64,000 bases of DNA from Cynocephalus volans (taxonomy: Eukaryota; Chordata; Mammalia; Dermoptera; Cynocephalidae). Shown here one piece after another: positions 9,916-20,712 of the stretch. A model generated the notes under the pieces. That model made no database searches and had not been told where the DNA came from. It saw nothing but the letters and a program-made list of their open reading frames with translations. Location of the stretch: assembly GCF_027409185.1 (NCBI RefSeq), contig NC_084469.1:104347835-104411834 (forward strand), in the 5' to 3' direction. A program made the position numbers and the translations under genes. The stretch's first letter is position 1. Each line of letters starts with the position of its first letter.

Positions 9916-12730
9916 AAAAAATTGGGATTGGAAGCTTAATATTCAAAATTTGCAAACTTTGAAGAAAATGTAACTAAACTTTCAAGTGATGTTTTATAGT
10001 TTTGTAGCATTTATACTTCTACAAGTATCAAGGCTGAAAACTGCACTAGGACTTTGGGGATACTTTGCATTTGCATAGAAGTGATCTTCTCCTTTTTAAG
10101 TAGCTGTTGCAGGACTGTGCTCTATCTGCTTTGATCACCTAAGTTTCTCTTCTCTAGATTTGATAAAGGAACATTATGAAGAACAGTGTTAATTCATATG
10201 TAATCAATTAAAAGGAACTGAACCCTAATACTAGTAGGGGATATGAACCACATTTTTTATCCTATGTGTTAATCTGGCTGTAGGTGTCCCATTTCAAGCC
10301 CCATTATTTAAGAGGCAACTTACTCAAACCTTAGGAACCCTTACTTCAAGTGTTAAAGGGCAGGGAGTAAATAATTTCAGGAGACTGATAACAATATCAC
10401 ATAAATTTGGAATGTTTTTTAAAAAGATTACTGTTCTCAAGTATATGAAATCTATTTCTCCTACTTTCTCAAATGTAATTCTAGGAACCTTATAAAAATC
10501 AAAGCATTTCTGGGCTAGGAATATCTTGTCGAAATGTAGCAGTGCTTTGCATTATAGAGAGTGCTTTAGGTTCCATCATTTTAAAGGAACAAAGAGATAA
10601 ATGCTAAATAATGGTATATAAAATATAATCTACCACCTCAAAAAACACTGTTTATGGAGTTCAGAGCTTGGAGATTCAAGTACTGATTGCAATTTTATTT
10701 TGAAAAGACTACTACTATTTATGTAGTTTTCCATTCTCATGTGTATATTAAAAGAAAAGCTCATAGATCTCCTTTAAGTAAAAAAAAAAAAAAAAAAAAA
10801 AATCCAGCAAAAATCACTCAAGCTAGCAGTTTATGTATTTGGGAGGAAAGCAAATTGTAAGACATTTGTATTTTATAACTCAACTGAAAAAGTACAAATA
10901 TCTAACCCTTTCACATTGTCATTTCCAAGACAAATTTAGTAAACAATCATACTTCAACACTTTTAGGTGTTGCCAAGTTTTGTCCTATAGGATTTAGCAT
11001 TAATCTACAAAGTCCAAATAAAAGGAAATAAAGCAGAGTTATCCACTGTCACTAATTCTCCACGCTGCAAAGAAAAGGAATTGATGTTTTGGCAAATCTT
11101 TGTAATTCATCAATTTATCTTTCTTTGTGGAAATGTATTCATTTTTAAGCAGCCATAATGAAAGAGAGATTTTCCCTGTTTGTATTCCTCAGTAGTATTC
11201 TCAAGGCTAAGCCCTGGAATTCCATTTGAAATCACTCAAAAGAAACACCAGATCTCAGAAACTTACTGCACTCTCTCTGAGAAAGAAAAAAAATGTAAAT
11301 AAATTTTTTAACAAATAGACTAGATATTTAATTTTTTCCCAAAATCCTCTTCTTTCTGGCCTCTTTGTAAATACCTTATCTTTCAATCTCTATTGATAAA
11401 ATACATTTTACATTTAATGAAAAACAGAAATAAGCAACCAAACCAAGGTGACTAAAGGGACACACAGTGCTGATTGGAACACACACCTGTCTGACTCATG
11501 TTTCAAAGGTGGACACTTATTACGTAGGACATCTGCCACCCTATCCTACTCACTGAAGTGCTTTAAGGCACACCCTCCCATGAGACACTGGCTTGTGCCC
11601 TTTATACCCAATTTGCACTTCATTTTGTTTTTCAAATCTTGCATCACCTCAATGGGATGGGTTTTCATTGTCTTTGGGGACAGTTTTTCCCCCTTCACTA
11701 GTCTGAGAGAAACCAGAGGGCAAGAATAATTTCAATCTTTTTCCCTCAATACTAGCATGATTGGCTGACCAATGTGTCTCCAAGGAATGAAAATGAGCTG
11801 GCAGTAGAAAAATTGAGTGTCCCAAGGGGTCAGCTATTTAGATAAAGGATAAACCAGGAGACCCCCCTGTAGGGTAAATGCTGGACATAGCCCTATTCCC
11901 CCCTCCTCGTGCATACCTGAGTATCCCCTCCATGCTGGGAGACTACCCCTGGCCAAGGTAGTTACCCAAGGAAAGGCACATCCCCTTTAAGACAAACAGA
12001 AGGCTGGAGGGAGCAGGACACTAAGTAAATGAACTAGCACTCTGGCGCCAGGAGAGTAGTGAATAGATTAATTTATCTGCTCAGCTAGATCTCCCGTGCA
12101 CTCTTAGTTATGTGAACTGGGTGACGGTCTGAAAAAGATTTACATCCCTTACTCTGATCTGTTCACTATATAACTGTTGTATGTACCCCCTGGTGGTGCG
12201 GATTTTCTCCCTGACCAGCCACCCTTAGTGACTCTCATAAGTCTAATAAACCAATGTCTCTACTCATTGGGCCACCAAATAAGTTCTTCATAATAGGCAC
12301 CCACTAGGCAATACCCTCGGAGATTTGGGGCTCCTGTATTACATCCTCCCAGACCCAGGGCCTCCAGCTGCTCACCTGAGGGGCCCCACCACCACACTTC
12401 AGGCTGTCCTCTGGGAGATGACCCAGGGCCTGACACTCACTAGACACTCCAAGAGACTGGGCAGCTGTAGGCTTCTGGGTCAGCGCCAGGCAGTTCTGAA
12501 ACCCACGACCAGGAAAAAACAGGAGGTAGGTCTGAAGACACATAAGCCTGTACTGTTTACAAACGGGAACCTCACCCCAAAGACATTCTGAGAAGGCGTC
12601 TGCACTTAGGGAAGATGAAAGGAGGTGAGACAAAGATTTTATACAGCAAAGTTCAGGTGGTTATTTTCTGCCTTCCTCCCAAGTGAAAAGTCCACAAATA
12701 AAAAAAGAAATCTTTTAAAAGAGCCATCCA

Positions 12731-12943
12731 GGGCCGGCCCGTGGCTCACTTAGGAGAGTGTGGTGCTGATAGTACCAAGGCCACGGGTTTGGATCCCTAT
12801 ATAGCAACTGGCGTTCGCTCACTGGCTGAGCGTGGTGCTGACAACACCAAGTCAAGGGTTAAGATCCCCTTACCGGTCATCTTTAAAAATAAAATAAAAT
12901 AAAATAAAATAATATATAATAAATAAATAATAAATAAATAAAT
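12731..12943 (+). mobile_element. CYN-type dimeric tRNA-SINE
   Basis: Full dimer starting GGGCCGGCCCGTGGCTCAC and ending ACCGGTCATCTTTAAAA with a long AAAT-rich tail. The TSD AAAAGAGCCATCCA (one mismatch) lies at 12717 and 12944. Copies 2 and 3 of the surrounding block lack it, so it is younger than the duplication. Confidence 0.92.
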
Positions 12944-13269
12944 AAAAGAGCCGTCCATTGCTCGTTAAAGAACGATAAACGATTACTCTATTGGGTCTCT
13001 CTGAAATGTACAACGAAGGTCAAACAGTTGATAATGCTGTAGCGAATTGCAGAGGGGAAGGAAGTCCTCGTTCGGGAATGCGGGGAGGGATCTGGAAATC
13101 TATGGATTTATGGCCAGCCCAGGAAGAGGTAGGGTATGGGGACAGACAGGGCTGTGGATTTGAGACCCTCCTTCCCAGACACTGGGAAGACTCGGAAGAA
13201 AATCGGTGATCCGGGAGCAAAAGAAGGACTGGGGACCCCACAGACCACAGCTCCTTCCCCGCACGAGCT

Positions 13270-13640
13270 CCACAGCCCGAGTCGGGTGTCCCCAGAGGAC
13301 CCCGCCGTCACCGCACACTCTGGGGACAAGCGGGGCTGCCCAGAGAGGGCTTCGGGCCGGGCCGAGGTCGCCGCCGCAGGGACGGGACAGGACTCCCGGG
13401 GTCTCGGGCCGCCGGCCCCGCCCCATCCTGCGGCCGGAGGGGACCGAGGGCCGCGCTGCGCCGGCGGCGGATTCGGGACGGCAGACTCCGGGGCTGAGAG
13501 CGGGGAGGCCCGGGTCCCGCGGCCACGGCCGGCTCCGGCCGGTTCCAACCGGCCCCGCTCCGGTCTCGGGACGCCCGCCCGACTCTCACCATTTCCCGGC
13601 TTTCGGGTGCCCCTGCGTCCTCCCTAACGTTCCGCCACCA
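13270..13640 (-). promoter_or_regulatory. CpG island with KZNF first exon A (leftward)
   Basis: GC-rich and CpG-dense. On the minus strand the first exon ends GCCGGGAAATG followed by the donor GTGAGAG, with ATG at 13590-13592. This is the usual KZNF layout in this family: the start codon is the last codon of exon 1 and KRAB-A begins with the next codon. Upstream sequence lies to the right and is shared with exon B. The downstream KRAB exons would be left of the window or lost. The transcription start is not visible. Confidence 0.68.
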
Positions 13641-14240
13641 GAGCAGGAAACACAGCGACAGAGACTGTAACAAAGTTGGCAGAGGGAACTAGGGTAGCGG
13701 GACAGGAATCTGAGCACTGCCAGCGAGACAACGTCCGGGTCCAGTTGTGGAACAGGACTGTTCGCAGGGCCCCGCCCCAGCGCCCCCGATTGGACATTGC
13801 TCCAGGCTCTGTCTCCTGGGACCTGAGTGACAGGAGATGAGACCCAATCGGTGGCTGAGGGGAGCTAGATTGACAGCTTCTAGCCACAGCCCTTATCAGG
13901 CAGCTTCCTCCCGGCGCCCAAGCCGGTCCCGCCGGGAGGATATTTGTGTTTCGGCGGAACTTGCTTCTGACTTTACAGCGCTGGCGCTGGCCTCTTCCTG
14001 TACTCACTGGGCCCTTCCTGCTTGTTTCTTCTGGACACGGGGCCACAAGTGTGCAGGGAAATTCCAGGCTCAGTGTCCCATGCAGCGACCTCTTTCCCTC
14101 AGAGCAGGTGGGGCGCCCACCGGAACAGGAGGGAGGGCTTGATGTCCTCCAGGGACCAGGGATTTGGGATGAGGCAGTTGGCGGTATTTGGAGACAGGAC
14201 AAGCACTGACCGATGCGGCGCGCCCTGGGGAGTAGAGTGG
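13640..14240. promoter_or_regulatory. Shared (divergent) promoter region between first exons A and B
   Basis: A segment of about 600 bp separates leftward exon A from rightward exon B. It contains inverted CCAAT boxes (GATTGG at 13788, CCAATC at 13845) and GC boxes (GCCCCGCCCC at 13767). The same order of elements recurs in inverted form at 14690-15290 and in direct form at 40850-41390. CCAAT and GC boxes are typical NF-Y and Sp1 sites; bidirectional activity is inferred. Confidence 0.55.
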
Positions 14241-14520
14241 AGGTTCCCCCACCCCGCGGGGTCCTCTACTGTCGTGCCTTCGCGCTCCAGGGACCCCAAG
14301 TGGTTTTGCTGCAACTGCGGTCGCGCTGTAACACACGCTCGTCGGAAGCCATAGAGAGGACGCCAGGAAACCCTGTATCCCGGGAAAGGGTGAGTGTCGG
14401 GGCCGGGCGCCAAGAGCCGGCCATGGCCGCGGGACCCGGGTCTTCCCGCGCTCAGCCCCCGAGTCTGCGACCCCGAGTCCGCCGCCGGCGCAGTGCGGCC
14501 CTCGGTCCCCTCTGGCCACG
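14240..14520 (+). promoter_or_regulatory. KZNF first exon B (rightward), start codon lost
   Basis: The exon end is CCCGGGAAAGG followed by donor GTGAGTG at 14390. The position of ATG in exons A, D and E reads AGG here (14387-14389). The downstream intron text (TTCCCGCGCTCAGCCCC, GGCCCTCGGTCCCCTC) matches that after exon D, but it is cut at about 14520, where it runs head-on into the inverted copy carrying exon C. It could still serve as a noncoding first exon. Confidence 0.6.
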
Positions 14521-14539
14521 GGGGGGCGGGAGGTCCGAG

Positions 14540-14690
14540 TTCCGCGGCCACAGCCAGTTCCTGCCGGTTCTAACCAGCCCCTGCTCCTCGACTCGGGACG
14601 CCCTCCAGACACTCACTATTTCTCGGCTTCCGGGAGTTCCGCCGTCTTCCCTAGGCTCCCACGGTCACGACGCTGGTCACAGAGTGATAG
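14540..14690 (-). promoter_or_regulatory. KZNF first exon C (leftward), start codon lost
   Basis: On the minus strand the exon ends AGCCGAGAAATA followed by donor GTGAGTG, with ATA (14617-14619) in the ATG position. It is the mirror partner of exon B and points at it. Intron sequence common to the family extends only to about 14530. Confidence 0.6.
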
Positions 14691-15240
14691 GGGTTGCCAT
14701 AGAGCCACTTGGGGCCTCTGGAGCACAAGAGACTGGATCCCGACGGCGATGGGCAGGAGAACAGAGACCCCCTGGGTTGTGGGGCATCGACCCTCTTCCC
14801 CACGGGCGCCTCATTGGCCAGTGCTTCAGCCATCCAAAAATGCCCCCAAATGCCTCGTCTCAAAATCCTGGTTGCTGGAGGACATCAGGCCCTTCCTCTT
14901 GTTCCAATGCATACTTGTGACCCCGTGTCCAGAAGAAACAAGCAGGAAGGGCCCAGTGAGTACAGGAAGAGGCCAGCGCCAGCGCTGTAAAGTCAGGAGC
15001 AAGTTCCTCCGAAACACAAATATCCTCCTGGCGGGACCGGCTTGGGCGCCTGGAGGAAGCTGTCTGATAAAGGCTGTGGCTAGAAGCTGTCAATCTAGCT
15101 CTATTCAGCCACCTATTGGATCGCTGTTCCTCTCACTCAGATCTTAGGGGCGGGAACCTGTAGCAGAATCCAATCAGGACGCTGGGGCGGGGCCGTGAGA
15201 ACTGTCCCGTCTGGCACGCTGCGGAGAGAAGGGGGTGTTG
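14690..15240. promoter_or_regulatory. Shared (divergent) promoter region between first exons C and D
   Basis: The inverted counterpart of 13640-14240. It keeps the CCAAT-type boxes (ATTGG at 15115, CCAATC at 15169) and a GGGGCGGGGC box at 15183, close to exon D. Exon D therefore retains a full-looking proximal promoter. Activity is inferred from motif content only. Confidence 0.55.
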
Positions 15241-15660
15241 CTTCACAACCTCACTGAGTCTTTCTTTGTCTCCCCGGCGGTGCTTAAGATCTGGTCTCGC
15301 TGCTCCTAGGTATCCCAGGTAACTCCGTAGCAGCCTCTGTCGCGCTAAGACCTGCACAGGCCGCAGCAGCCGTAGGGAGGACGCCGGGACTCCCGGAAGC
15401 CGGGAAATGGTGAGTGTGCAGGACCCGGGCCTTCCCGCGCTCAGCCCCGGAGTCTGCGGCCCCGCGTCCGCCGCCCGCGCAGCGCGGCCCTCGGTCCCCT
15501 CCGGCCGCAGGTTGGGGCGGGGCCGGTGGCCGGGACCCCGGGCATCCTGTCGCATCTCTGCGGCGGCGACCTCGGCCCGGCCCGGAGCCCTCTCTGGGCA
15601 GCTCCGCGCCCGCGGCCTGGCTTGTCCCCAGACCGTGCGGTGACAGCGGGATCCTGAAGG
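15240..15660 (+). promoter_or_regulatory. CpG island with KZNF first exon D, probable 5' end of gene 1
   Basis: The exon ends GCCGGGAAATG with ATG at 15407-15409 and donor GTGAGTG at 15410. A GC box and CCAAT-like box lie about 200 bp upstream. It is the only rightward first exon here that keeps its ATG, and the next same-strand KRAB-A exon (28844) begins in the right phase, so D is the best candidate first exon for gene 1 with a 13.4 kb intron. No transcript evidence is available. Confidence 0.65.
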
Positions 15661-18440
15661 GGACACCCTGATTCGGGCTGTGGGGCTCGTGTGAAGGAGG
15701 AGCTGTGGTCCGTGGGGTCCCCTGTCCCTTCTTTCTCCCCGGGGACCGGTTTTCGTCTGTGTCTTCCATTTGTATTTGAAGCAAGCAGCCTATGAAGTCC
15801 AGGACTCTGTTTCCCCAGCCAGCTCTTCCTAGGGCTGGCAATTAATCCCTAGATTTCCAGTTTCCTCTTCGCGTTCCCAAAGGCCAACTTCCCCTCTCCA
15901 ATCCACATTATCAACTATTGTCCTTCATTGTACATTTGAAACAAACACAGTTTTAATTATTTATCATTACCTTTTTTTTATAGAGCAAAGAATGGCTCTT
16001 TTCAAAAGTTTTGTTTGATGTTTGTTTACTTTTCGCCTGACAGGAAAGCAGAAAATAACTACCTGAAGCTCCGCTGTAAATAATCTTTGCGTCTCTCCTG
16101 TCTTCTATAAGCGCAAACTTTTCAGAATGTCTTTGGAATGAGGTTCCCCTTTGGAAACTTTACAGGGTGACGTGTCCTCAGCCCTACTCTTTACCTTTTC
16201 TTAGCTCTTGGTTTCAAAACTGCCTGGGTCTGACCCAGATGCCCACAGCTGCCATGTCTCTTGGAGTGTCTAGTGAGTGTCAGCCCCTGGGTCATTTCCC
16301 CAGAGAGGAATCTGAGGTTTTGGGGTGGGGCTTCTCAGGTGAGCAGCCAGCTGCCCTTGGGCTGGGAGGTGTCTCCTGGTATAACTTCATCGAAAACGTC
16401 AACCCCTTGAGACACTCAGGTTTTCTTTCTCTAAACCTAATTTCCATTGACTGGAAACAAATTGGTGGTCAGCCAGTCCGACCCAGATATTGAGGGGATG
16501 ACAGAAATGACTCCTGCCCTCTGGATTTTCTCAGACTAGTGAAGAGAGAAAAACTATCCCAAAGGACAGAGAAACCCCACTGGGCTGGTGCAAGAACCTG
16601 AAAAGCAAAAGGCAATCCAGGTACAAAGTGGGGCATAATGAATGCATTGTTGCTGAAGACAGTGGTCCTTGAGCATGTCAGTGAGCGAGGACAGTGAATT
16701 TCAGTGATTTGGCTAGATTTTTCAAACACTGGGTATTTTGTAAGGCCAGTGAATGGAAGCTAAGGCCAATCCTGGGCCTGCAAATGGAGGTCATTGAAGG
16801 CCCAGTTGGTTATTCCTGGGGAGCCTCTGCTGCAGGTGTCCAGCCTGCTCATACTGACCATGCAAGGAGCCTTTATACTGAGAGACTCTACAGAGCCCTG
16901 GAGAGCTGGGACTCACAGGCAGATGCGGAAGGGCAGGTGATGCCCTTTCTGAGGTTGTAATTGTTACTGTCCTGGGACTGTGTCTCAAGGGAAATAAATC
17001 CAGATTTAGATAAGGAGTGACCTTATTCTAAAGGAGTATTGCAATAGGAAGAAAGCACCTAGTATAAGATCTACAGCATCTCAAAAGTCAGGCAGAAAAG
17101 GGTTTTCTTTTACAGGGAGGAGAAAACAAGATTAGAAAGAAGGTAGGAGGGAGGACATGATGGAGGGTGACAAAGTCAGATCCTAGATCAGAGACTGTTT
17201 CACCCTGAGGTCAGCCTGTTCTGAACAGGGCAATAAAGGAGGGGGTTTGGCTCAGCCTGCTGAGGATGGGTCTAAGTTCATGGGTTTGGAAGGAGACAAA
17301 TTTAACCAAAGTTTGGTTGACAAGTATTTTGTTCTGACTGATGAGTGAAGACAGAACTGTTCAGCTGATCATTTATGAGGCAGAGTGGGAATATGGAGAG
17401 TCACTGTCTGGCCTTGTTATTGGTAAAGGGACATCATCCAAGTTGTGACGGGAAGGGTGTGTTTTTGCAATAGCCTGTGTCTCCAGAACACCCAGGATGG
17501 TGCTGGTGGGGGTTTCTTTAATTATAGTTATTTACCAGAATCACAAAACTTGGGTAAAATTCAACAGTATCAGCACTTTGATTTTGCCATTACAGAGTTG
17601 GTTTAATTTGCACAAAATGATAATGTTGGTGAGGGTCAGACATAAAGACACCTTTGGGTTTTGCCATGGAGAAAGTTTATGAATTTGATAGTTTATTTGC
17701 TTCTGTGGTGTATTAAAAAATATATTTTGTGTTTGTCTGCAGTTGCTGGCACAGAGGTCCTAAAGCCATTGGCATTTCCTGAGTGATAGGAGTACCTTTT
17801 GTAATTCATAGCAAGCCCCTCTCAGACCATGCTTGAGTTTATGCTAATGAGGAGTCTGTGTCTTCAGAATGGGGACTGGAAACCAGAAAGACAAAACCCA
17901 TGATTATAAGGTTGAAATTTTAAGTTCCACCCTGACCTCAGGAAGGAGAGGGAGGCTGTAGATTGAATTCTATAAAAACTTTTGAGCAGAGACATTCAGA
18001 GAGCTCCCGGGTTGGTGAACACATTGATGAGCCGGGAGGGTGGGCCACCCCAAGAAGGGGGGCTTTGCACATCCTCCCTTTTCTTGCCATAAACATCTCT
18101 TCCATTTGACTATTCCTGGGTTCTTTTGTAATATACTGGTAAACTTGAATAAAATGTTCTGCTGTTTTCTTTGAGTAGTTCTAGCAAATTATTGAACATG
18201 AGGAGGGATGTGGGAGCCCCTGATTTATAGGCAGTTGGTCAGAAGTATGCGTCCCAGTTGTCATCTAAACTGGGGGCAGTGTTGTGAGAATGACCCTGAT
18301 CTTATGGGGTCTGTGCTAACTCTGAGTGGTTGGAATTAGATTGTTGGACATCCAGCTGGTGCTGGAGAGTTGGTTAGTGTTCAGCAAACACCACACATTG
18401 GTGTCAGAAAAAAGACATCACAGATCAGAACCTTACACTG
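15410..18440 (+). repeat. KZNF promoter/first-intron duplication, copy 2 (inverted)
   Basis: The inverse of copies 1 and 3. Examples are TCTTGGAGTGTCTAGTGAG (16259) against the complement of 12437, AACACCCAGGATGGTGCTGG (17488) against the complement of 37690, and GGAGCCTCTGCTGCAGGTGT (16820) against the complement of 38350. About 850 bp present in copy 3 (38420-39280) is missing at about 16780. The LTR-like repeat at its far end is shared with copy 3, so that repeat predates the duplication. Confidence 0.85.
17690..18440 (+). mobile_element. LTR-like repeat (subfamily not assigned)
   Basis: It contains GAGCTCCCGGGTTGGTGAAC, CATAAACATCTCTTCCATTTG and GGTAAACTTGAATAAAATG. A related but independent copy is at 25596-26450, and the copy-3 duplicate is at 36955-37480 on the minus strand. 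The sequence resembles a common eutherian LTR with a polyadenylation signal. I do not recall the family name with certainty. Confidence 0.6.
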
Positions 18441-18854
18441 ACTGCAGGTGTTTGGCTGCTGGTGAGAATTGAGACCGTGTAGGTGGCAGTGTTTCTACAC
18501 TGTGAGGAGGGGACAGTAGGGTGTGTGGAGTTCCCAGAATTAATATTTCTAACTGCTCAGGTTTCCTTCACTCACCACCTAGGAGTGAGCCATTGTGGGT
18601 TCCTCCCCTCCCCCCATCATTCTTTATAGCTTTATCATCTATTTATCATGAAGTAGAGTTTTGGCTATTTTTAGTTTTCAGTCAGTTATTATTGAATAAT
18701 ACTATTAATATCTTTAATATTATGCTGAAAAAGTTTTTCTCTGGTTTCTTTGTCTCTGTTGCATACATGCTGCATCTGAGGCTGTGGGTCACCCAATTTA
18801 TCCAGCCAACACCCTTTTTATGAATTTCCTTCTCTGTACCCCTTGCTACCCACT
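18441..18854. other. No recognised feature
   Basis: AT-rich sequence at the edge of copy 2 and before the MLT1 element. No conserved frame or repeat is recognised with confidence. Confidence 0.4.
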
Positions 18855-19600
18855 GAGTCCCACGCAAATTCATATTTTGAAGCTGCAAACCCAATGTGAT
18901 GGTATTTGGAGATGGGGCCTTTGGTTAGTAATTAGGGTTAGATGAGGTCATGTGTTGGGGCCCTCATGGTGGGATTATTCACCCCATGAAATCAGAGAGA
19001 GATTACTCTCTATATACTATGTGAGGTCACACTGAGAAGTGACCTAGCCTGTGTCTTTATCTTAGGCTCCCCAGGCTCCAAAACTATGAGAAACAAGTGT
19101 TTATTCCACCCATCCCACCTGTATTAGTCTGTTTTGTGTTGCTTATAACAGAATATACAGAACTGGATAATTTATAAAGAAAATAAAATTTATTTGCTTA
19201 CAGTTTCTGAGGCTGGGAAGTCCAAATTCCATCTAGTGGTGGTGACAATGACCCAGGTGTCTCACACTGCAAGATGGTGGAAGCAGAGAGAGCAGAGAGA
19301 GACAGACTCTCCTCTTCTTTTAAAGCCCCCAGAACCACGCCCTTGACCACTATTTTTAATCCATTCACTATGGCATGGTGCCATAATCCAATCACCTTTC
19401 AATTAGGCTCCACCTTAAGGCTCCACCTTTCAATTACCATAATAGGATTTCCCACCCTCTTAACAGTCATAGTGGGGGCTAAGTTTCTAATACATAAAAC
19501 TTGGGGGACACATTTCAAGCTTCAGGGAGTTTTGGGGGGACATAATTAAATCCACTACACCACTGTAGTTTGTTAGAGCAGTCCTAGCTGACTACATCAC
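18855..19600 (+). mobile_element. MLT1 (MaLR) LTR, split by a second LTR
   Basis: CATATTTTGAAGCTGCAAAC, AATGTGATGGTATTTGGAGA and ATGAGGTCATG are the MLT1 signature. The 3' end resumes after the nested LTR with GTAGTTTGTTAGAGCAG and AGCTGACTACA at 19565-19598. Confidence 0.75.
19120..19555 (-). mobile_element. MaLR LTR nested in MLT1
   Basis: It begins TGTATTAGTCTGTTTTGTG and continues GGATAATTTATAAAGAAAA, as in reverse-complemented MST/MLT1 LTRs. It interrupts the MLT1 element on the opposite strand. Confidence 0.75.
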
Positions 19601-20095
19601 CCCTTTAGACTTGTTTTCCTACAGTAACCATATACCATATTATAACTGTTGAATATGGACATACCTGAAATGGCCTCCCAATCCCTCACTTTTGCTCCCC
19701 ACTCTGTGCCTTTACACGTTATTAATTCAGCCTTAAATAGCCTTCTTTTATGGATAGAGTTCAGTCAGGAAACGGGTAGCACACTCAAAATTGATCAGAA
19801 AAGAAAGTATTCCCACATAACCCCTCTCTCTCCACACAGTTTGTCTTTTTTACATCTTGCATTACTGTGATAGATCTGCTACAACTGATGTACTAATATT
19901 GACACATCAAAGTCCATAGTCACATTAGGGCTGACTCTTTGTGTTATATAATCTATGAGTGTTGGCAAGTGTATAATGACTGGGTCCATCATTCTGCATC
20001 ATATAGAATACTTTCACTGCCGTAAAAATCCCCTAGGCTCCACCTGTTCATACATTCTTTCCATCACCAAACCCTTGACAAAGGTCTCTTTATTC
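19601..20095. other. No confident feature; probably old L1 3' UTR
   Basis: AT-rich sequence leading into the minus-strand L1. No frame or motif beyond weak L1-like character. Confidence 0.35.
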
Positions 20096-20299
20096 TGTCA
20101 TAGTTTTAAGTTTTCTAGAATGTCATATTTGAAATTATACAGTATATGGCCATTTCACGTTGGCTTCTTTCACTTAGAAATATACTTTTAAGTTTCTTCC
20201 CTGTTTTTTATGGCTTGATACTTGATTTCATTTTATAATCGAACAATACTTCATCCTATGGATGCACCACAAACTGTTTAGCCATTTGCTATTGAAGGA

Positions 20300-20712
20300 T
20301 ATTGTCTTAGTCTATTTTGTGTTGCTATAAGAGAACACCTGAGACTGTATAATTTATAAAGGAAAGAGGTTTATTTGGCTCCTGATTCTAGTGTCTGGAG
20401 AATCCAAGATTGGGCCATTGCATCTGGTGAAAGCCCCATGCTGCTTCAACTCGTAGCAGAAAATGGAAGAGGAGCGGGTGGAGATCATATGGTGAAAGAG
20501 GAAGCGACAGAGAGAAACTCAGGAAGGCAGAGTCTTTCTAAGAACTCACTCTTGTGGGAACTATTCCATTCCACAATAAGGAGAAGTTGTCCCTGCAGGG
20601 GGTATGTTAACCTGTTAACACCTCCCACTAGGTCCACCTCCCAACACTGCCTCACTGAGGATCAAATCTCAGCATGAGTTTTGGTGGGACCAAGCCACAT
20701 TCAAACCATAGC
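20300..20712 (-). mobile_element. MaLR (MST-like) LTR in old L1
   Basis: TTAGTCTATTTTGTGTTGC, TATAATTTATAAAGGAAAG and the right end AAGCCACATTCAAACCATAG mark a reverse-complemented MST/MLT1 LTR. L1 text continues on both sides. Confidence 0.78.

Larger units (their letters stand above)
7568..10800 (+). pseudogene. CCNYL1: Processed CCNYL1 (cyclin Y-like 1) pseudogene with internal inversion
   Basis: A polyadenylated retrocopy. The TSD AATCCAGC is at 7560-7567 and 10801-10808, with a 20-A tail at 10781 preceded by ATTAAA. Removing it restores copy 3 sequence exactly. The GC-rich 5' end leads to KLGRRTELQEPDYESDCEIY on the plus strand (about 7720-7770), then EPTELDFGACEGHHL and CVTLATYYHIK, up to KFIY near 8195. 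This follows the CCNYL1 N-terminal half. The cyclin box and C-terminus then appear on the MINUS strand (about 9230 down to 8795): HLERHLTYAEVNICPTNW, VWDNQAVW, DCQILKDITVEDMN, ELLQFNINV and RAAMRRSFS. The 3' UTR resumes on the plus strand from about 9247. So the middle segment is inverted. Frameshifts and stops in every part mean no protein. Identification is from recall of the cyclin Y family. Confidence 0.88.
6815..13640 (-). repeat. KZNF promoter/first-intron duplication, copy 1
   Basis: This block matches 37490-40850 (copy 3) in the same orientation and 15410-17690 (copy 2) inverted. Examples are ACCCACCAGCACATCCTTGG at 7030 against 37686, TAGTAAACAATCATACTTCA at 10938 against 38758, and the dense similarity of 12330-13590 to 39690-40800. 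In transcriptional terms it runs right to left from first exon A (13590) into its first intron. It carries private insertions: the CCNYL1 retrocopy (7568-10800) and a SINE (12731-12943). No KRAB or finger exon belonging to A is seen to the left. Confidence 0.85.
13800..15165. repeat. Inner palindrome of KZNF promoter copies
   Basis: The left arm (about 13800-14480) and right arm (about 14490-15165) are reverse complements. The best check is CTTCTGGACACGGGGCCACA at 14029 against TGTGACCCCGTGTCCAGAAG at 14916. Other paired words are GCTTCTAGCCACAGCC (13877) with GGCTGTGGCTAGAAGC (15073) and CAGCGCTGGCGCTGGCC (13976) with its complement near 14970. The centre is near 14482. Outside the arms, A pairs with D and copy 1 pairs with copy 2. 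Confidence 0.88.

Noticed and set aside
13108-14920. Long open frames on both strands in the GC-rich promoter islands (for example 13136-13627, 14070-14612, 14213-14920, 15133-15841)
   Set aside because: Stop codons are rare in CpG-rich DNA. The frames overlap in several phases, are Arg/Pro/Gly-rich, and cross first exons and introns of known layout. No protein signature.
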